From positions 38,351 to 102,350 of the forward strand of contig PLFX01000042.1 in NCBI GenBank assembly GCA_003138355.1: a stretch of 64,000 bases of DNA, read 5' to 3'. A model generated the notes under the pieces. That model was not told the DNA's origin, did no database searches, and saw nothing but the letters and a program-made list of their open reading frames with translations. This DNA is from Solirubrobacterales bacterium. GTDB taxonomy: Bacteria > Actinomycetota > Thermoleophilia > Solirubrobacterales > Solirubrobacteraceae. This document shows positions 27,675 to 37,553 of the stretch, in pieces (within the stretch, counting starts at the first letter, position 1; every line of letters starts with the position of its first letter). Position numbers and translations under genes: made by a program.

Positions 27675-29156
27675 TCAGCTCGCGGCGACCGTCGCTGACT
27701 GCAGCGAGAACGCAGCCGTCGGCGCGCCTTCCTTCAGCAGTACGAGCACGACCGAGCCGTCGGGTCGCGCCACGGCCGCCTCGGCTTGCGCCTGAAGTGC
27801 CGCCGCGTCGCCACTCACCGCGATCAGTGACGACGTCCAGACCGACGCCTGGGCCGACAGCGTGTCGACGTAGAGCCCGCTCGCGTTGTTGTCGTAATTG
27901 AACAGCTCGACGGTGCCGTCGGGAAGCGCGACGCTCGGGATGAGGCCGCACTCGCCCGCTGTGCAGTACGGGAAGGCGATCGCCTGAGGGCCGAATGCGC
28001 CACCACCAACCGGCGCCACAGCATCGGCGACACCCTCGCTGCCGAAATTCCACAGCGCAGCGACGTGCGTGGCGGACGCGTAGATCACCGGCCTGCCAAC
28101 GTCCGCGGCTTCCAGACCCACTGCGTTCAACTGCGTACTCGCGAGTGTTTGGTGCGTGACCCGCCCGTCGGCGGCGATCAGAGCCGCGTCCCAGTGCTCG
28201 ACGGGCGGCACGTGCGCCGCGCTGGTGTCGTATGCGTAGGCGACGGTGATGTTCCCGCCGTCGTCGATCGCGACGGCGTAGCCGTCGTCACTCCAATAGG
28301 TCCGACGAGGCGCCGGACCGTAGAGGTGCGCCTGTGCAACGGGGCCGAGCGAGCCTGTCGACAGAACGTGGCGGTAACGCAGGGTCCGTTCCAGCAGCCG
28401 CGGTCCCGCCGTCAAGTCGCGAGCGTGTTGCCAGGCGACGATCAGCTGTGAGCCATCGGGAGATTGCACGAATCGACCGCCGTCATCGGAGCTCTCCGTA
28501 GCGCCAGCGGATGAGCCGCCCGAGCGATCGCTGACGAGCGTCCGTGCAGGCGTCCACGACGTTCCCGCAAGCGCGGAGTACATCAGGCGGCTCAACTCGC
28601 TCTTCGCGTCGAAGTAGCCCCACTCGATGACGGCGACGCCGGTGCTCGTGCTGGCCAGCGAAAGCGGGCTCTCCAGCCCCCTCGCGCGATATATCTGCTC
28701 CGCCGGCGACCATCCGCCGCTCGCGAGCTTCGCCGCCATCAACTTGAAGCTCGGCCGCGGCCCGCAGGCCGTGCTCGCGTTCCCGCCGCAGCGGACGAGC
28801 GGCTCGGTGGCCCACGCAAGAACCGCCGTGCTACCCGCGGCAGTGAGGTCGGGGCCGTCGACAATCGTGCGGCCCGGTGCGCTGACGGCAACGACCGGCG
28901 GGGACCAAGCGCCGGACGGCGACTGCACTGAGGTCACGATCGCACTCGCGTCGGTGCCGGTCGACGCCACGAGCTTCGGCCACGCGGCGACGACTTCGCC
29001 GTTCGCGAGCGCGACAAGCGCGACGTGGCCCGGGTTGAGCGTCGTTTCGAACACCGGCCCGAGCGTCAAAGTCGCAGCGCCGGCGGCGGCCGGCAACACC
29101 AGCACCGCGGCGAGTACGGCCAGGACCACAGAGAAAGCTGTTTGCGAACGCGCCAT
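27675..29156 (-). CDS. Secreted protein of unknown function, beta-propeller-like
   Basis: 493 aa from MARSQTAFSVVLAVLAAVLV at 29156; the frame is open to 29540 but that part is antisense to argG. A clear signal peptide ends after AAGAA near residue 28. The mature part has regularly spaced hydrophobic strands and repeated Trp-containing segments (VVAAWPKL, AVLAWATEP, VAVIEWGY, LIVAWQHAR, HVAALWNFG), the look of a multi-bladed propeller. Four cysteines may form two disulfides. No family name can be given. It follows argG on the same strand with a 98-bp gap. Confidence 0.7.
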   Translation of the reverse strand: MARSQTAFSVVLAVLAAVLVLPAAAGAATLTLGPVFETTLNPGHVALVALANGEVVAAWPKLVASTGTDASAIVTSVQSPSGAWSPPVVAVSAPGRTIVDGPDLTAAGSTAVLAWATEPLVRCGGNASTACGPRPSFKLMAAKLASGGWSPAEQIYRARGLESPLSLASTSTGVAVIEWGYFDAKSELSRLMYSALAGTSWTPARTLVSDRSGGSSAGATESSDDGGRFVQSPDGSQLIVAWQHARDLTAGPRLLERTLRYRHVLSTGSLGPVAQAHLYGPAPRRTYWSDDGYAVAIDDGGNITVAYAYDTSAAHVPPVEHWDAALIAADGRVTHQTLASTQLNAVGLEAADVGRPVIYASATHVAALWNFGSEGVADAVAPVGGGAFGPQAIAFPYCTAGECGLIPSVALPDGTVELFNYDNNASGLYVDTLSAQASVWTSSLIAVSGDAAALQAQAEAAVARPDGSVVLVLLKEGAPTAAFSLQSATVAAS

Positions 29157-29254
29157 GGCGCCCCTCGCCTTGTTGTCCGCCCGGCCCAAGGTCCTGCTTG
29201 CTACGACGCGACGAGACAAACATACTGGGACTGCGGTGTCGTTCTCGACCGGGC

Positions 29255-30514
29255 TCAGCCGCGGTTGCGCAGCTGCCAGGCCAGCCGCGACTGCAGCGAC
29301 CACAGCTCGATGAAGCCGGGCGAGGCGGTCTGCGAGAACAGTCCGCCCGACTGCGCAAAGCTCGCGAGCGACTGGTCGTAGACCGCGTTCGGTGAGCTGC
29401 GCGTGATCACCCGCGCGGTGCCCTTGTAGAGCTCGAGGCCGATCGTGCCGCTCGCCTGCACGTTGACCGCGTCCGCGTAAGCGTCGATGTCGGAGCGCAG
29501 CGGCTCCCACCAGAGCCCGGCGTAGACGAGGTATGCCCACTGTCGGTCGAGGCCGGGCTTGAACTGGTTTTGGTGGATCGTGCAGACGAGCTTCTCGAGC
29601 TCCTGGTGCGCGGTGAGGATGATCGTCGCCGCCGGCACTTCGTAGATGTCGCGCACCTTCAGGCCGACGATGCGGTCCTCGATGTGGTCGACGATCCCGA
29701 CGCCGTGGCGCGCGCCGATCTCCCCCACGCGCTCGATCAGCGCGACGAGCCCGAGCCGCTCGCCGTCGAGCGCAACCGGCAGCCCGTGCTCGAACTCGAG
29801 CTCGATCCGCTGCGGCTCATCGGGCGCGTCCCGCGCCAGCGCGACGAGCTGGAAGACGTCGTCCTGCGGCGCCTGGTTGAGGTCCTCGATCCAGCGCCCC
29901 TCCGACGAGCGCCCCCAGAGGTTGTCGTCGATCGAGTAGGGCGCGTGCTCCGATCCGCCCTTCACAGGAATCCCGTGCTCGCGCGCATACGCGACCTCCT
30001 CGTCTCGCCCCATCGCCCACGTGCGCACCGGCGCGATCACCTTCAGCTCGGGGGCGAGCGTCGCGACGGTCGCCTCGATCCGAACCTGATCGTTGCCCTT
30101 GCCGGTGCAGCCGTGGGCGATCGTGTCGCAGCCGGCGCGCCGCGCGTAGTCGACGGCGAGCTTTGCGATCAACGGCCGGCCAAGCGCCGTGAACAGCGGG
30201 TAGCCGCCGCCGTAGAGCGCGTTGCACTTGATCGCCCGCGCGATGTACTCGCCGGCGAACTCCTCGCGCGCATCGACGAGGTAGCAGTCGACCGCGCCGA
30301 TCTGGCGCGCCTTGCCCTCGATCACCTCGAAGTCCTCGCCCGGCTGCCCGAGGTTCACCGTCAGCGTGACGACCTCGGCGCCGTAACGCTCGCCGATCCA
30401 GCGCAGCATCACGCTTGTGTCGAGCCCGCCCGAATACAGCAGCAGAACGCGTCCGACCTGCTCCGGGTCTGCTTCGTAGCTCGCGGTCCGCGGGGGGAAG
30501 GCCTGCTCACTCAT
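29255..30514 (-). CDS. argG: Argininosuccinate synthase
   Basis: 419 aa. The PP-loop LLYSGGLDTSVMLRW (about 25-39) and HGCTGKGNDQVR (about 133) are diagnostic, followed by the citrulline/aspartate-binding region EHAPYSIDDNLWGRS. It condenses citrulline and aspartate in arginine synthesis. It is separated from the argCJBD run by the convergent ABM gene, and argH and argF are not in the window. The first about 20 residues (MSEQAFPPRTASYEADP) are an extension before the PP-loop. Confidence 0.97.
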   Translation of the reverse strand: MSEQAFPPRTASYEADPEQVGRVLLLYSGGLDTSVMLRWIGERYGAEVVTLTVNLGQPGEDFEVIEGKARQIGAVDCYLVDAREEFAGEYIARAIKCNALYGGGYPLFTALGRPLIAKLAVDYARRAGCDTIAHGCTGKGNDQVRIEATVATLAPELKVIAPVRTWAMGRDEEVAYAREHGIPVKGGSEHAPYSIDDNLWGRSSEGRWIEDLNQAPQDDVFQLVALARDAPDEPQRIELEFEHGLPVALDGERLGLVALIERVGEIGARHGVGIVDHIEDRIVGLKVRDIYEVPAATIILTAHQELEKLVCTIHQNQFKPGLDRQWAYLVYAGLWWEPLRSDIDAYADAVNVQASGTIGLELYKGTARVITRSSPNAVYDQSLASFAQSGGLFSQTASPGFIELWSLQSRLAWQLRNRG

Positions 30515-30686
30515 GCCGGTCGATCAGACTACCGGGGAAGGGTTTATGGCCGCCTTCGGCGGCGGCGGGAAACGCGCGCGCCACGCCGGGGTTGGCGCTC
30601 TCCAGCGGCCTCTTTGCGGGTTTGTCCCGATAGCGTCGCGTGCGCGCGCAATAGAGTGGATGGCAGTTCAGCGAACGGAGCCTCCG

Positions 30687-30998
30687 ATGATCCTCGAACG
30701 CGCAGTCATCCACATCCTTCCCGGCCAGGAGGAGTCTTTCGAGACGGCGATGGCGCAGGCGCGCACCGTCATCTCGGGCGCGCCCGGGTTTCGCTCGCTA
30801 CGCATCCTGCGCGGCGTCGAGCGCCGCCGCGACTACCTGCTGCTGGTCGAGTGGGACACGCTCGAGGACCACAACGTGGGCTTTCGCCAGTCGCAGCTCT
30901 TTCACCAGTGGCGCGGGCTGATCGGGCGTTACTTCGACGGCGAGCCGAACATCGAGCACTTCGAGCCCGTCGAGGCGCTCGAGGCGGTCGCGAGCTAG
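30687..30998 (+). CDS. Antibiotic biosynthesis monooxygenase (ABM) domain protein
   Basis: 103 aa from the ATG at 30687 (MILERAVIHILPGQEESFET). A dimeric ferredoxin-like alpha-beta ABM fold is indicated by the pattern PGFRSLRILRGVERRRDYLL then VEWDTLEDHNVGFRQSQLFH. Members include heme-degrading and polyketide-oxidising enzymes, but many are uncharacterised. Longer frames start at 30513 without similarity. Its TAG stop shares the palindrome CTAG with the stop of convergent argD. Confidence 0.8.
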   Translation: MILERAVIHILPGQEESFETAMAQARTVISGAPGFRSLRILRGVERRRDYLLLVEWDTLEDHNVGFRQSQLFHQWRGLIGRYFDGEPNIEHFEPVEALEAVAS

Positions 30999-32134
30999 GC
31001 GCGCTCGAGGACGCGCCCGATGCGCGCGAGCGCGTCGAGCGCATCGTCGCGCGTGATTACGAGCGGGGGCAGCAGGCGCAAGGTCGCCGGCCCCGTGGCA
31101 TTGGCGACGAGCTGCTCGTCGTCGAGCAGGCGCCGCACGACCGCTCGCGCGTCCACGTCGAGATCGCAGGCGATCATCAATCCGCGCCCGCGCACCTGCC
31201 GCACGTGCGCGAGGAGCGCGAGATGCTCGCGCACGAGCTCGCCGAGCTCGCGCACGCGCTCGAGCAGCGCCTCGTCCAGCAGCACGTCGAGGACCGCATT
31301 CGCGGCGGCACAGATGACGGGACCACCAGCGAAGGTCGAGCCGTGGTCGCCCGGCTCGAACGTGTCGGCGAGGCGCGCACCGGTGATCAGCGCGCCGATC
31401 GGGAGGCCGTCACCGAGCGCCTTGGCAGTGCACAGGAGGTCGGGCACGACGCCCGTCTGCTCGTAGGCCCAGGCGGTGCCGGTGCGCCCGAGACCCGTCT
31501 GCACCTCGTCGAAGATGAGCGCGGCGCCGGCGGCGTCGCAGAGCTCGCGCGCCGCTTCGAGCAGCTCGTCGGGGAGGACGTGAACGCCGGTCTCGCCCTG
31601 GATCGGCTCGAGGATCAGCGCCGCGGTCGAAGGGTCGATCGCGCGCTCGAGCGCGTCGATCGTCGCCGGGACGCTCTCGACGCCGCCGAGCAGCGGCGCG
31701 AAGGCCGCCTGCTTGGACTCCTGCGGGGTCACCGAAAGGGCGCCGTAGGTGCGCCCGTGGAAGGCGCCGTGCACGGACACGAGCTTTCCGCTCGGGCGCG
31801 CCTTGCGCGCGCACTTGAGTGCCGCCTCGACCGCCTCGGTGCCAGAGTTCGTGAAGAAGACCTTGCCGCCGAGCGAGGAGCCCGCGAGGCGCTCGGCGAG
31901 GCGCGCCATCGGCTGCGTGTAATAGAGGTTGCCGACGTGGATTAGGCGTCCCGCCTGCTCGCGGATCGCTGCGACGACGGCGGGATGGCAATGCCCGGCA
32001 CTCGAGACCGAGATGCCACAAAGGAAGTCGAGGTATTGAACGCCGGCCGCGTCCCACAGGCGCGCGCCCTCGCCGCGGACGAACTCGACGGGGAAGCGCG
32101 CGTAGTTGGACGTGAGGTAGGCGTCCGCCTTCAA
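30995..32134 (-). CDS. argD: Acetylornithine aminotransferase
   Basis: 379 aa class-III PLP aminotransferase. Landmarks: FLCGISVSSAGHCHPAVV (about 37-54), FTNSGTEAVEAALKCARK (about 94-111), FHGRTYGALSVT, LIFDEVQTGLGRTG (about 210) and the PLP lysine in CTAKALGDGLPIGA (about 238). It transfers the amino group to N-acetylglutamate semialdehyde. Its ATG overlaps the argB stop (32131-32134); it is the last gene of the long overlapping run. Confidence 0.96.
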   Translation of the reverse strand: MKADAYLTSNYARFPVEFVRGEGARLWDAAGVQYLDFLCGISVSSAGHCHPAVVAAIREQAGRLIHVGNLYYTQPMARLAERLAGSSLGGKVFFTNSGTEAVEAALKCARKARPSGKLVSVHGAFHGRTYGALSVTPQESKQAAFAPLLGGVESVPATIDALERAIDPSTAALILEPIQGETGVHVLPDELLEAARELCDAAGAALIFDEVQTGLGRTGTAWAYEQTGVVPDLLCTAKALGDGLPIGALITGARLADTFEPGDHGSTFAGGPVICAAANAVLDVLLDEALLERVRELGELVREHLALLAHVRQVRGRGLMIACDLDVDARAVVRRLLDDEQLVANATGPATLRLLPPLVITRDDALDALARIGRVLERA

Positions 32135-32976
32135 GCGGTCACCTGGGTGCCGCGGCCGGCGTCGGTGAAGAGCTCGAGCAAGAGCGAATGCGCGAGGCGC
32201 CCGTCGATGATCTGCGCGCCGCCGACGCCACCCTCCACCGCCTGCACGCAGGCCTCGAGCTTCGGGCGCATGCCGCCTTCGACCTGCCCCAGCGCCGCCT
32301 TGACCTGCGCGACGCTCGCCTGGTGGATCAGGCTCTCGGGATCCGCGGGGTCGGCGAGCCAGCCGCGCACGTCGGTCAGGAAGATCGCCTTCAGGGCGCG
32401 CAGCGCGACCGCGATCGCCGCCGCCGCCTCGTCCGCGTTCACGTTGTAGGAGTTGCCCTCAGCGTCGGCGCCGACCGCGGCGAGCACCGGGATGTAGTCG
32501 GTCGCGACGTGAACGATCACGCCGGGATCGACGGCGTCGATCTGCCCGACCCAGCCGATGTCCTCTCCCCCAGGCGCGCTGCGCCGCGAGCAGCGCAGCA
32601 GGCCGCCGTCGTCGCCGGACAGCCCGATCGCCGGCTGCCCGTGGCGAGCGATCCGCTGCACGATGTCGGTGTTGAGCTTGCCGATCAGGACCATCTTCGC
32701 GATCTCGACGGTGGCCTTGTCGGAGACGCGCAGGCCGCCGACGAACTCGACCGGCATGTCGAGGCGCTTCATGTAGGCGGTGATGTCCGGGCCGCCGCCG
32801 TGGACGACGACCGGGTTGATCCCGACGTACTTGAGCAGCACGACGTCGCGCGCGAACTCCTCGCGCAGCTGCGGGTCGTCCATCGCCGCGCCGCCGTACT
32901 TGATGACGACCGTCGTGCCATGGAACTGGCGGATGTAGGGGAGCGCTTCCAGGAGGGTTGCGACTTCAGTGCTCAC
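32131..32976 (-). CDS. argB: Acetylglutamate kinase
   Basis: 281 aa amino-acid kinase fold. TVVIKYGGAAMDDPQLREEF (about 21-40) contains the ATP lysine, VVVHGGGPDI (about 57) binds phosphate, and GLSGDDGGLLRC (about 118) and YNVNADEAAAAIA follow. It phosphorylates N-acetylglutamate, normally the step inhibited by arginine. The N-terminal EVATLLEALPYIRQFHG helix of the arginine-sensitive hexameric type is present. It overlaps argJ and argD by 4 bp on each side. Confidence 0.97.
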   Translation of the reverse strand: MSTEVATLLEALPYIRQFHGTTVVIKYGGAAMDDPQLREEFARDVVLLKYVGINPVVVHGGGPDITAYMKRLDMPVEFVGGLRVSDKATVEIAKMVLIGKLNTDIVQRIARHGQPAIGLSGDDGGLLRCSRRSAPGGEDIGWVGQIDAVDPGVIVHVATDYIPVLAAVGADAEGNSYNVNADEAAAAIAVALRALKAIFLTDVRGWLADPADPESLIHQASVAQVKAALGQVEGGMRPKLEACVQAVEGGVGGAQIIDGRLAHSLLLELFTDAGRGTQVTA

Positions 32977-34163
32977 GACGTGTACTCCGAGTTGAAGTGG
33001 ACGTAGTCGGGTGAGAGATCGGAGAAGAAGAGCTCGGCTTCATCGCTACCGGGCAGCGTCAGGCGATACTCGATCTCGGCGCCCTGGACGAGCCCGTCGA
33101 GCTCGCGGATGTCGTGCACGAGTGCCTCGCCGCCCGCCACGACCGAGCGGCCCTCGATCTCGAGGTCGGCCGGAAAGCCGTCGTGCGAGGGGTAGGCCAT
33201 GCCGGCAGCCTGCAGGACGCGCCCGAAGTTCGGGTCGCCGCCGTAGAGCGCCGTCTTCACGAGCGGTGAGTTGGCGACCGCGCGCGCCATCGGCTCAGCG
33301 TGCTCGCCGCGCACGATGATCCGCCCGAGCCGCTTGGTTCCTTCGCCGTCGGCGACGATCGCCAGCGCGAGGGCGAGCATCAGCGCGTCGAGCGCCGCCG
33401 CGAACACCTCGAGGGCGACCTCGCCGCCCGTTCCGCTGGCGAGCACGAAGATCGTGTCGCTCGTCGATAGCTGGCCATCGACGCTGATCCGGTTGAACGA
33501 GCGATCGACCGCATCGCCCGTCAGGCGATCGAGCGTCGACGCGTCGATCCGCGCGTCGGTCTCGACGAAGCAGAACGTGGTCGCGTAGCGCGGCGAGATC
33601 ATGCCCGCGCCCTTCGCCTGGCCGGCGAGGCGAACACCCCCCGGCAACTCGAGGCAGGCACGCTTCGGCCCGCGGTCGCTCGTGAGGATCGCCCGCGAGA
33701 AATCCTCCGCATCATCGCCGAGGGCGGCGACCGCGGCGCCCAGGCCGGCGAGCAGCGGCCCGCGCGGGAGCTCGGTGCCGATCACGCCCGTCGAGGCGAC
33801 ACCGACCTGAGCCGGCTCGATACCGAGCAGTTGCGCGCCGAGCTCCTGCGTCGCGCGCGCCGTGTCGATGCCGCGCTGCCCGTCGCCCGTGTTCGAGCCG
33901 CCCGAGTTCGCGACGACGGCGCGCAGGCGATCGACAGCAGCGGCGCGAGAGACGATCACCGGCGCGCCGACACGCGCGTTCGTCGTGAAGCGCGCCGCCG
34001 ACACGGTCGCCGGCGCATCGCAGACGAGCACTCCGACATCGAGGCCGTCGAGCTTCAGGCCCGCCGCAACGCCGGCGGCGCGAAAGCCGAGCGGCAGCGC
34101 CACCGGATCGAGCTCGAGCACGCGCTTGGGGCAGGAGACCCAGCGTGAGCTGAAGACGCTCAC
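32973..34163 (-). CDS. argJ: Bifunctional glutamate N-acetyltransferase/ornithine acetyltransferase
   Basis: 396 aa. ArgJ self-cleaves before a conserved threonine; here the motif is GAGMISPRYATTFCFVETDA, with the candidate nucleophile T195. ANSGGSNTGDGQRGIDTA (about 85) is the family hallmark. It recycles the acetyl group between ornithine and glutamate, which makes a separate ArgA unnecessary. The start is 4 bp inside argC. The motif reads ATTF rather than the common ATML, a conservative variant. Confidence 0.95.
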   Translation of the reverse strand: MSVFSSRWVSCPKRVLELDPVALPLGFRAAGVAAGLKLDGLDVGVLVCDAPATVSAARFTTNARVGAPVIVSRAAAVDRLRAVVANSGGSNTGDGQRGIDTARATQELGAQLLGIEPAQVGVASTGVIGTELPRGPLLAGLGAAVAALGDDAEDFSRAILTSDRGPKRACLELPGGVRLAGQAKGAGMISPRYATTFCFVETDARIDASTLDRLTGDAVDRSFNRISVDGQLSTSDTIFVLASGTGGEVALEVFAAALDALMLALALAIVADGEGTKRLGRIIVRGEHAEPMARAVANSPLVKTALYGGDPNFGRVLQAAGMAYPSHDGFPADLEIEGRSVVAGGEALVHDIRELDGLVQGAEIEYRLTLPGSDEAELFFSDLSPDYVHFNSEYTS

Positions 34164-35164
34164 GAGATCCCGAGCCCCTCGTCGAAGTCGAACATCAGGT
34201 TGAGGTTCGCGACGGCCTGTGAGGAGGTGCCCTTCCAGAGGTTGTCGAGCGCGGCGAACACGAACGCCTTGCCGGTGCGCTCGTCGGCATGCGCGTTGAT
34301 CGCGCAGACGTTCGTTTCGCGTACGTCGCGCACGCCGGGGGCATGCTCGACGAGCTCGATGAAGCGCTCGCCCCGGTAGAAGTCCGCATAGCTGCGGTCG
34401 AGCTCCGCCTGGGAGACGGGGCGAGTCGTCGTGACGTAGCAGGACAGGAGCTCGCCCTGGTCGAGCGGCGCGAGGTGCGGGGTGAAAGCGGCGGTGATCG
34501 GCGCGCCGAGCGCCGCGAGCTCCTGGTCGATCTCCGGCATGTGGCGGTGCGCCCCGACGCGGTAGGGGCGGATGTTCTCGTCGACGCTGACGAAATGCGT
34601 GTCTTCGCTCGGCTCGCGGCCCGCGCCGGACACGCCCGTCTTGGCGTCGATCACGACGTCGGCGATCAGCTCCGCCGCGGCGAGCGGGGCAAGCGCGAGG
34701 ATCGCTGCGGTCGGGAAGCAGCCAGGACAGGCGACGAGGTCCGCGCTCGCGATCTGATCGCGGTAGAGCTCGGTCAGGCCGTAGACCGCCCGCTCGATCA
34801 GCTCGGGGTGCGGGTGCTTGACATACCAGCGCTCGTAGGTTGCGAGGTCGCGCAGGCGAAAGTCGGCGGAGAGGTCGATCACCCGTACGCCACGGCCGAG
34901 AAGCTCGGCGACGAGCGGCGCCGCGGCGGCGTGCGGGTAGGCGACGATCGCCGCGTCTACCTGCGCGTGGCGCTCGAGATCGAGCTCCTCCATGACCATG
35001 TCCACCCGATGCTGGGGGTAGACGTCGCGATGCCGGCGCCCGGCCTCGCTGCGCGAGGTGATCGCGGCGAGCTCGAACTGCGGGTGGCGGTCGATCAGTC
35101 GCGCGGCGAGGGCGCCCGCGTAACCGGAGGCGCCGGCGACGAGGACGCTAGGCACGGAGCTCAC
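34160..35164 (-). CDS. argC: N-acetyl-gamma-glutamyl-phosphate reductase
   Basis: 334 aa. NADP-binding VLVAGASGYAGALAARL at the start, catalytic Cys in VACPGCFPTAAIL (about 145), AKTGVSGAGREPSEDTHF, and HRHMPEIDQE with the catalytic His. It reduces acetylglutamyl phosphate to the semialdehyde. Starts at a GTG (35164) inside the end of pheT with a 17-bp overlap; a second GTG at 35155 would reduce the overlap to 8 bp. Confidence 0.96.
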   Translation of the reverse strand: MSSVPSVLVAGASGYAGALAARLIDRHPQFELAAITSRSEAGRRHRDVYPQHRVDMVMEELDLERHAQVDAAIVAYPHAAAAPLVAELLGRGVRVIDLSADFRLRDLATYERWYVKHPHPELIERAVYGLTELYRDQIASADLVACPGCFPTAAILALAPLAAAELIADVVIDAKTGVSGAGREPSEDTHFVSVDENIRPYRVGAHRHMPEIDQELAALGAPITAAFTPHLAPLDQGELLSCYVTTTRPVSQAELDRSYADFYRGERFIELVEHAPGVRDVRETNVCAINAHADERTGKAFVFAALDNLWKGTSSQAVANLNLMFDFDEGLGIS

Positions 35165-37553
35165 CCCCCACGTTGCTCGCCAGTGCCTTGGCGATCGCCT
35201 GGCGGCGGTCTGCCACCTCCTGGGCGGTCAGCGTGCGATCGCCCGCGCGGAACTCGAGGTGCAGCGCGAGCGAGACGCGACCCGGCCCGACCTGATCGCC
35301 CGTGAAGACGTCGAACAACTCGACCGACTCGAGCTCGGGGCCGGCGGCGGCGCGCACCGTCGCGATCACCTCTGCGGCCGGCCGCTCGGCGGCAACGACG
35401 ATCGCGAGATCCTCGCGGAGCGCGGGGAAGCTGCCAAAGGACGCGTAGGTCACGGTTTGCGGAGCGAGCGGAGCGAGCGCGTCGAGGTTCAGAAGCCAGA
35501 CCGCGGTCTGCGGCAGCTCCCAGCTCGCGGCAACCTGCGGGTGGAGCTCGCCGATGATCCCTAGGCGCGTGCCATCGACGTGGATCGACGCCGCGCGGCC
35601 AGGGTGCAGGAACGCGCGTTCCTCGCGCTTGAGCGTGAAGGCCACCCCGGCGACCGCCATCACGGCTTCGAGCAGCGCCTTCGCCGCATAGAAGTCCGAG
35701 CAGGCGATCTCGCGCGAGCGCCAGCTCGCGCGAGAATCGCCGACGAGCAGAATGCCGAGGCCGTGGTGCTCGTCGGCGAGGCTCGCCGCGGCGCGGTACA
35801 CGCTGGCGGATTCGAAGATCTGCAAGGCCTGCGCGCCGCGAGCGAGGTTGAGCTTCGCCGCGTCGAGCAGCGAGCTGAGAAGCGTCGGGCGCATGATCGA
35901 CAGCGACTGCGAGAGCGGGTTCTCGATCGCGACGACGTTTCGCATCGGGTCATCTGCCGCGAGGCGCAGGCGGTCGAGAATGGCGGGGTCCGTGAAGCTC
36001 CAGCCGGCGATCTCCGACAGGCCGCGGGCGCCCAGCGCATCCTCCAGGCGGCGCGTCAGGCCTTGGGCGTGCGTGAGGCGACCGGTTGCGCCGTTGCGCG
36101 GAGGAAGCGTCGCGGGCAGGCGGTCGAGGCCGTCGATCCGTGCGACCTCCTCGATCAGGTCGACCGGCCGGGTGACGTCGCGGGCGCGGAAGTGAGGTGG
36201 CGTGACCAGCAGGCGCTCGTCGTCGCCGTCGACGGCGAATTCGAGCGCCGCGAGGATCCCGCGGCAGCGGCTCGGAGCGATGTCGCTCCCGAGCAGCTCG
36301 TTGACGTGCTGCGGGCGAAGCTCGATCGCCGCGGGCGGCAGTCCGGGCCCACCGACATCGATCGTGCCCGGCAGGACGCTGGCGCCGGCGAGCTCGATCA
36401 GGAGTTTCGTTGCGACCGCCATCGCCTCGGCCGTCTGCCCCGGCGAGAGGCCCTTCTCGAAGCGCGCCGAGGCCTCGCTGCGCAGCCCGAGGCGCAGCGC
36501 GCTGCGCTGGATGTTCGCGCCGTTCCAGTTAGCCGCCTCGAGCAGAACGCGCGTCGTCGACTCGCCGACCTCCGAGCGCGCGCCGCCCATGATCGCGGCG
36601 ATCGAGGTCGGTCCGTCGCCATCCTCGATCACGACCATCTCCGGGTCGAGCTCGCGCGTCTGCCCGTCGAGGGTTTCGAGCGACTCGCCTGCGCGGGCGC
36701 GGCGGATCGTCAAACGCCCTCCCGCCACCTTGTCGAGGTCGAACGCGTGCAGCGGCTGGCCGGTCAGCAGCATCGCGTAGTTCGTGATGTCGACGACGTT
36801 CGAGATCGGGCGCATCCCGGCGGCGAGGAGCCGCGCCCGCAGCCAGATCGGCGACGGTCCGAGCGTCACGCCCTCGAACACCCGCGCGGTGAAGCGCGGG
36901 CAGAGGTCGGGACAGTCGACGCTGATCCTCACGCCTCCGGCGTCCCCGTCGGCGCCGGCGAGCGGATCGTCCGCCCACGGTGGCGCTGCCAGCGCGGCCC
37001 CCGTCGCGGCGTGCGCTTCGCGGGCGATGCCGTAGATGCTCAGGCAGTCCGGGCGGTTGGGCGTGATCTCGAACTCGATCACGTCGTCACCGAGCGGCAG
37101 GACCTCGCCGAGCGCCGTGCCCGGCGCCACGCCGTCAGCGAGGACCATGGTCCCCGTGTGGTCCTGGCCGAGCGCCAGCTCGTCCTCGGCCAGGATCATC
37201 CCCTCGCTGAGGATGCCGCGCAGCTTCGCGGCCTCGAGGACCCGTCCGTCCGCGAGCTGCGCGCCGGGGCGCGCGACCGCGACCGTCTGACCGCCGGCGA
37301 CGTTCGGAGCGCCGCAGACGATGGTCGACGCTTGCGCGTCTCCCACGTCGACCGTGCAGACCTTGAGGCGGTCGGCATTCGGATGCCGGTCCGCGGTCAG
37401 CACACGCCCGACGACATATTTCTCGGCACTCGGCGGGCCCCACCGGAACACGCGCTCGGCCTTGGTTCCGGTCATGGTGAGGCGCTCCGACAGCTGGTCG
37501 CTGTCGAGCGCAGGGTCGCAGTATTCACGCAGCCAGCTGACCGGAACCTCCAT
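35148..37553 (-). CDS. pheT: Phenylalanyl-tRNA synthetase beta subunit
   Basis: 801 aa from MEVPVSWLREYCDPALDSDQ; the frame is open to 37823 but that part is antisense-free overlap with pheS. The EMAP-type tRNA-binding domain (VVGRVLTADRHPNADRLKVC near 44), the B3/B4 editing domain, B5, the catalytic-like core and a C-terminal FDX-ACB domain (FGSFPALREDLAIVVAAERP near 700) are all present. The ATG overlaps the pheS stop (TGATG). Confidence 0.97.
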   Translation of the reverse strand: MEVPVSWLREYCDPALDSDQLSERLTMTGTKAERVFRWGPPSAEKYVVGRVLTADRHPNADRLKVCTVDVGDAQASTIVCGAPNVAGGQTVAVARPGAQLADGRVLEAAKLRGILSEGMILAEDELALGQDHTGTMVLADGVAPGTALGEVLPLGDDVIEFEITPNRPDCLSIYGIAREAHAATGAALAAPPWADDPLAGADGDAGGVRISVDCPDLCPRFTARVFEGVTLGPSPIWLRARLLAAGMRPISNVVDITNYAMLLTGQPLHAFDLDKVAGGRLTIRRARAGESLETLDGQTRELDPEMVVIEDGDGPTSIAAIMGGARSEVGESTTRVLLEAANWNGANIQRSALRLGLRSEASARFEKGLSPGQTAEAMAVATKLLIELAGASVLPGTIDVGGPGLPPAAIELRPQHVNELLGSDIAPSRCRGILAALEFAVDGDDERLLVTPPHFRARDVTRPVDLIEEVARIDGLDRLPATLPPRNGATGRLTHAQGLTRRLEDALGARGLSEIAGWSFTDPAILDRLRLAADDPMRNVVAIENPLSQSLSIMRPTLLSSLLDAAKLNLARGAQALQIFESASVYRAAASLADEHHGLGILLVGDSRASWRSREIACSDFYAAKALLEAVMAVAGVAFTLKREERAFLHPGRAASIHVDGTRLGIIGELHPQVAASWELPQTAVWLLNLDALAPLAPQTVTYASFGSFPALREDLAIVVAAERPAAEVIATVRAAAGPELESVELFDVFTGDQVGPGRVSLALHLEFRAGDRTLTAQEVADRRQAIAKALASNVGGELRA

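Noticed and set aside
25310-27901. 863-codon open frame on the plus strand opposite dnaE
   Set aside because: Antisense to dnaE and Arg/Leu/Asp/Glu/Val-rich low-information sequence, typical of high-GC shadows; no recognisable domain.
30515-30686. ARG box operator between argG and the ABM gene
   Set aside because: The stretch is GC-rich and no AT-rich ARG-box palindrome is visible.
29570-31945. 791-codon plus-strand frame across argG, the ABM gene and argD
   Set aside because: Spans three well-identified genes, antisense to two of them; composition of a GC-driven shadow.
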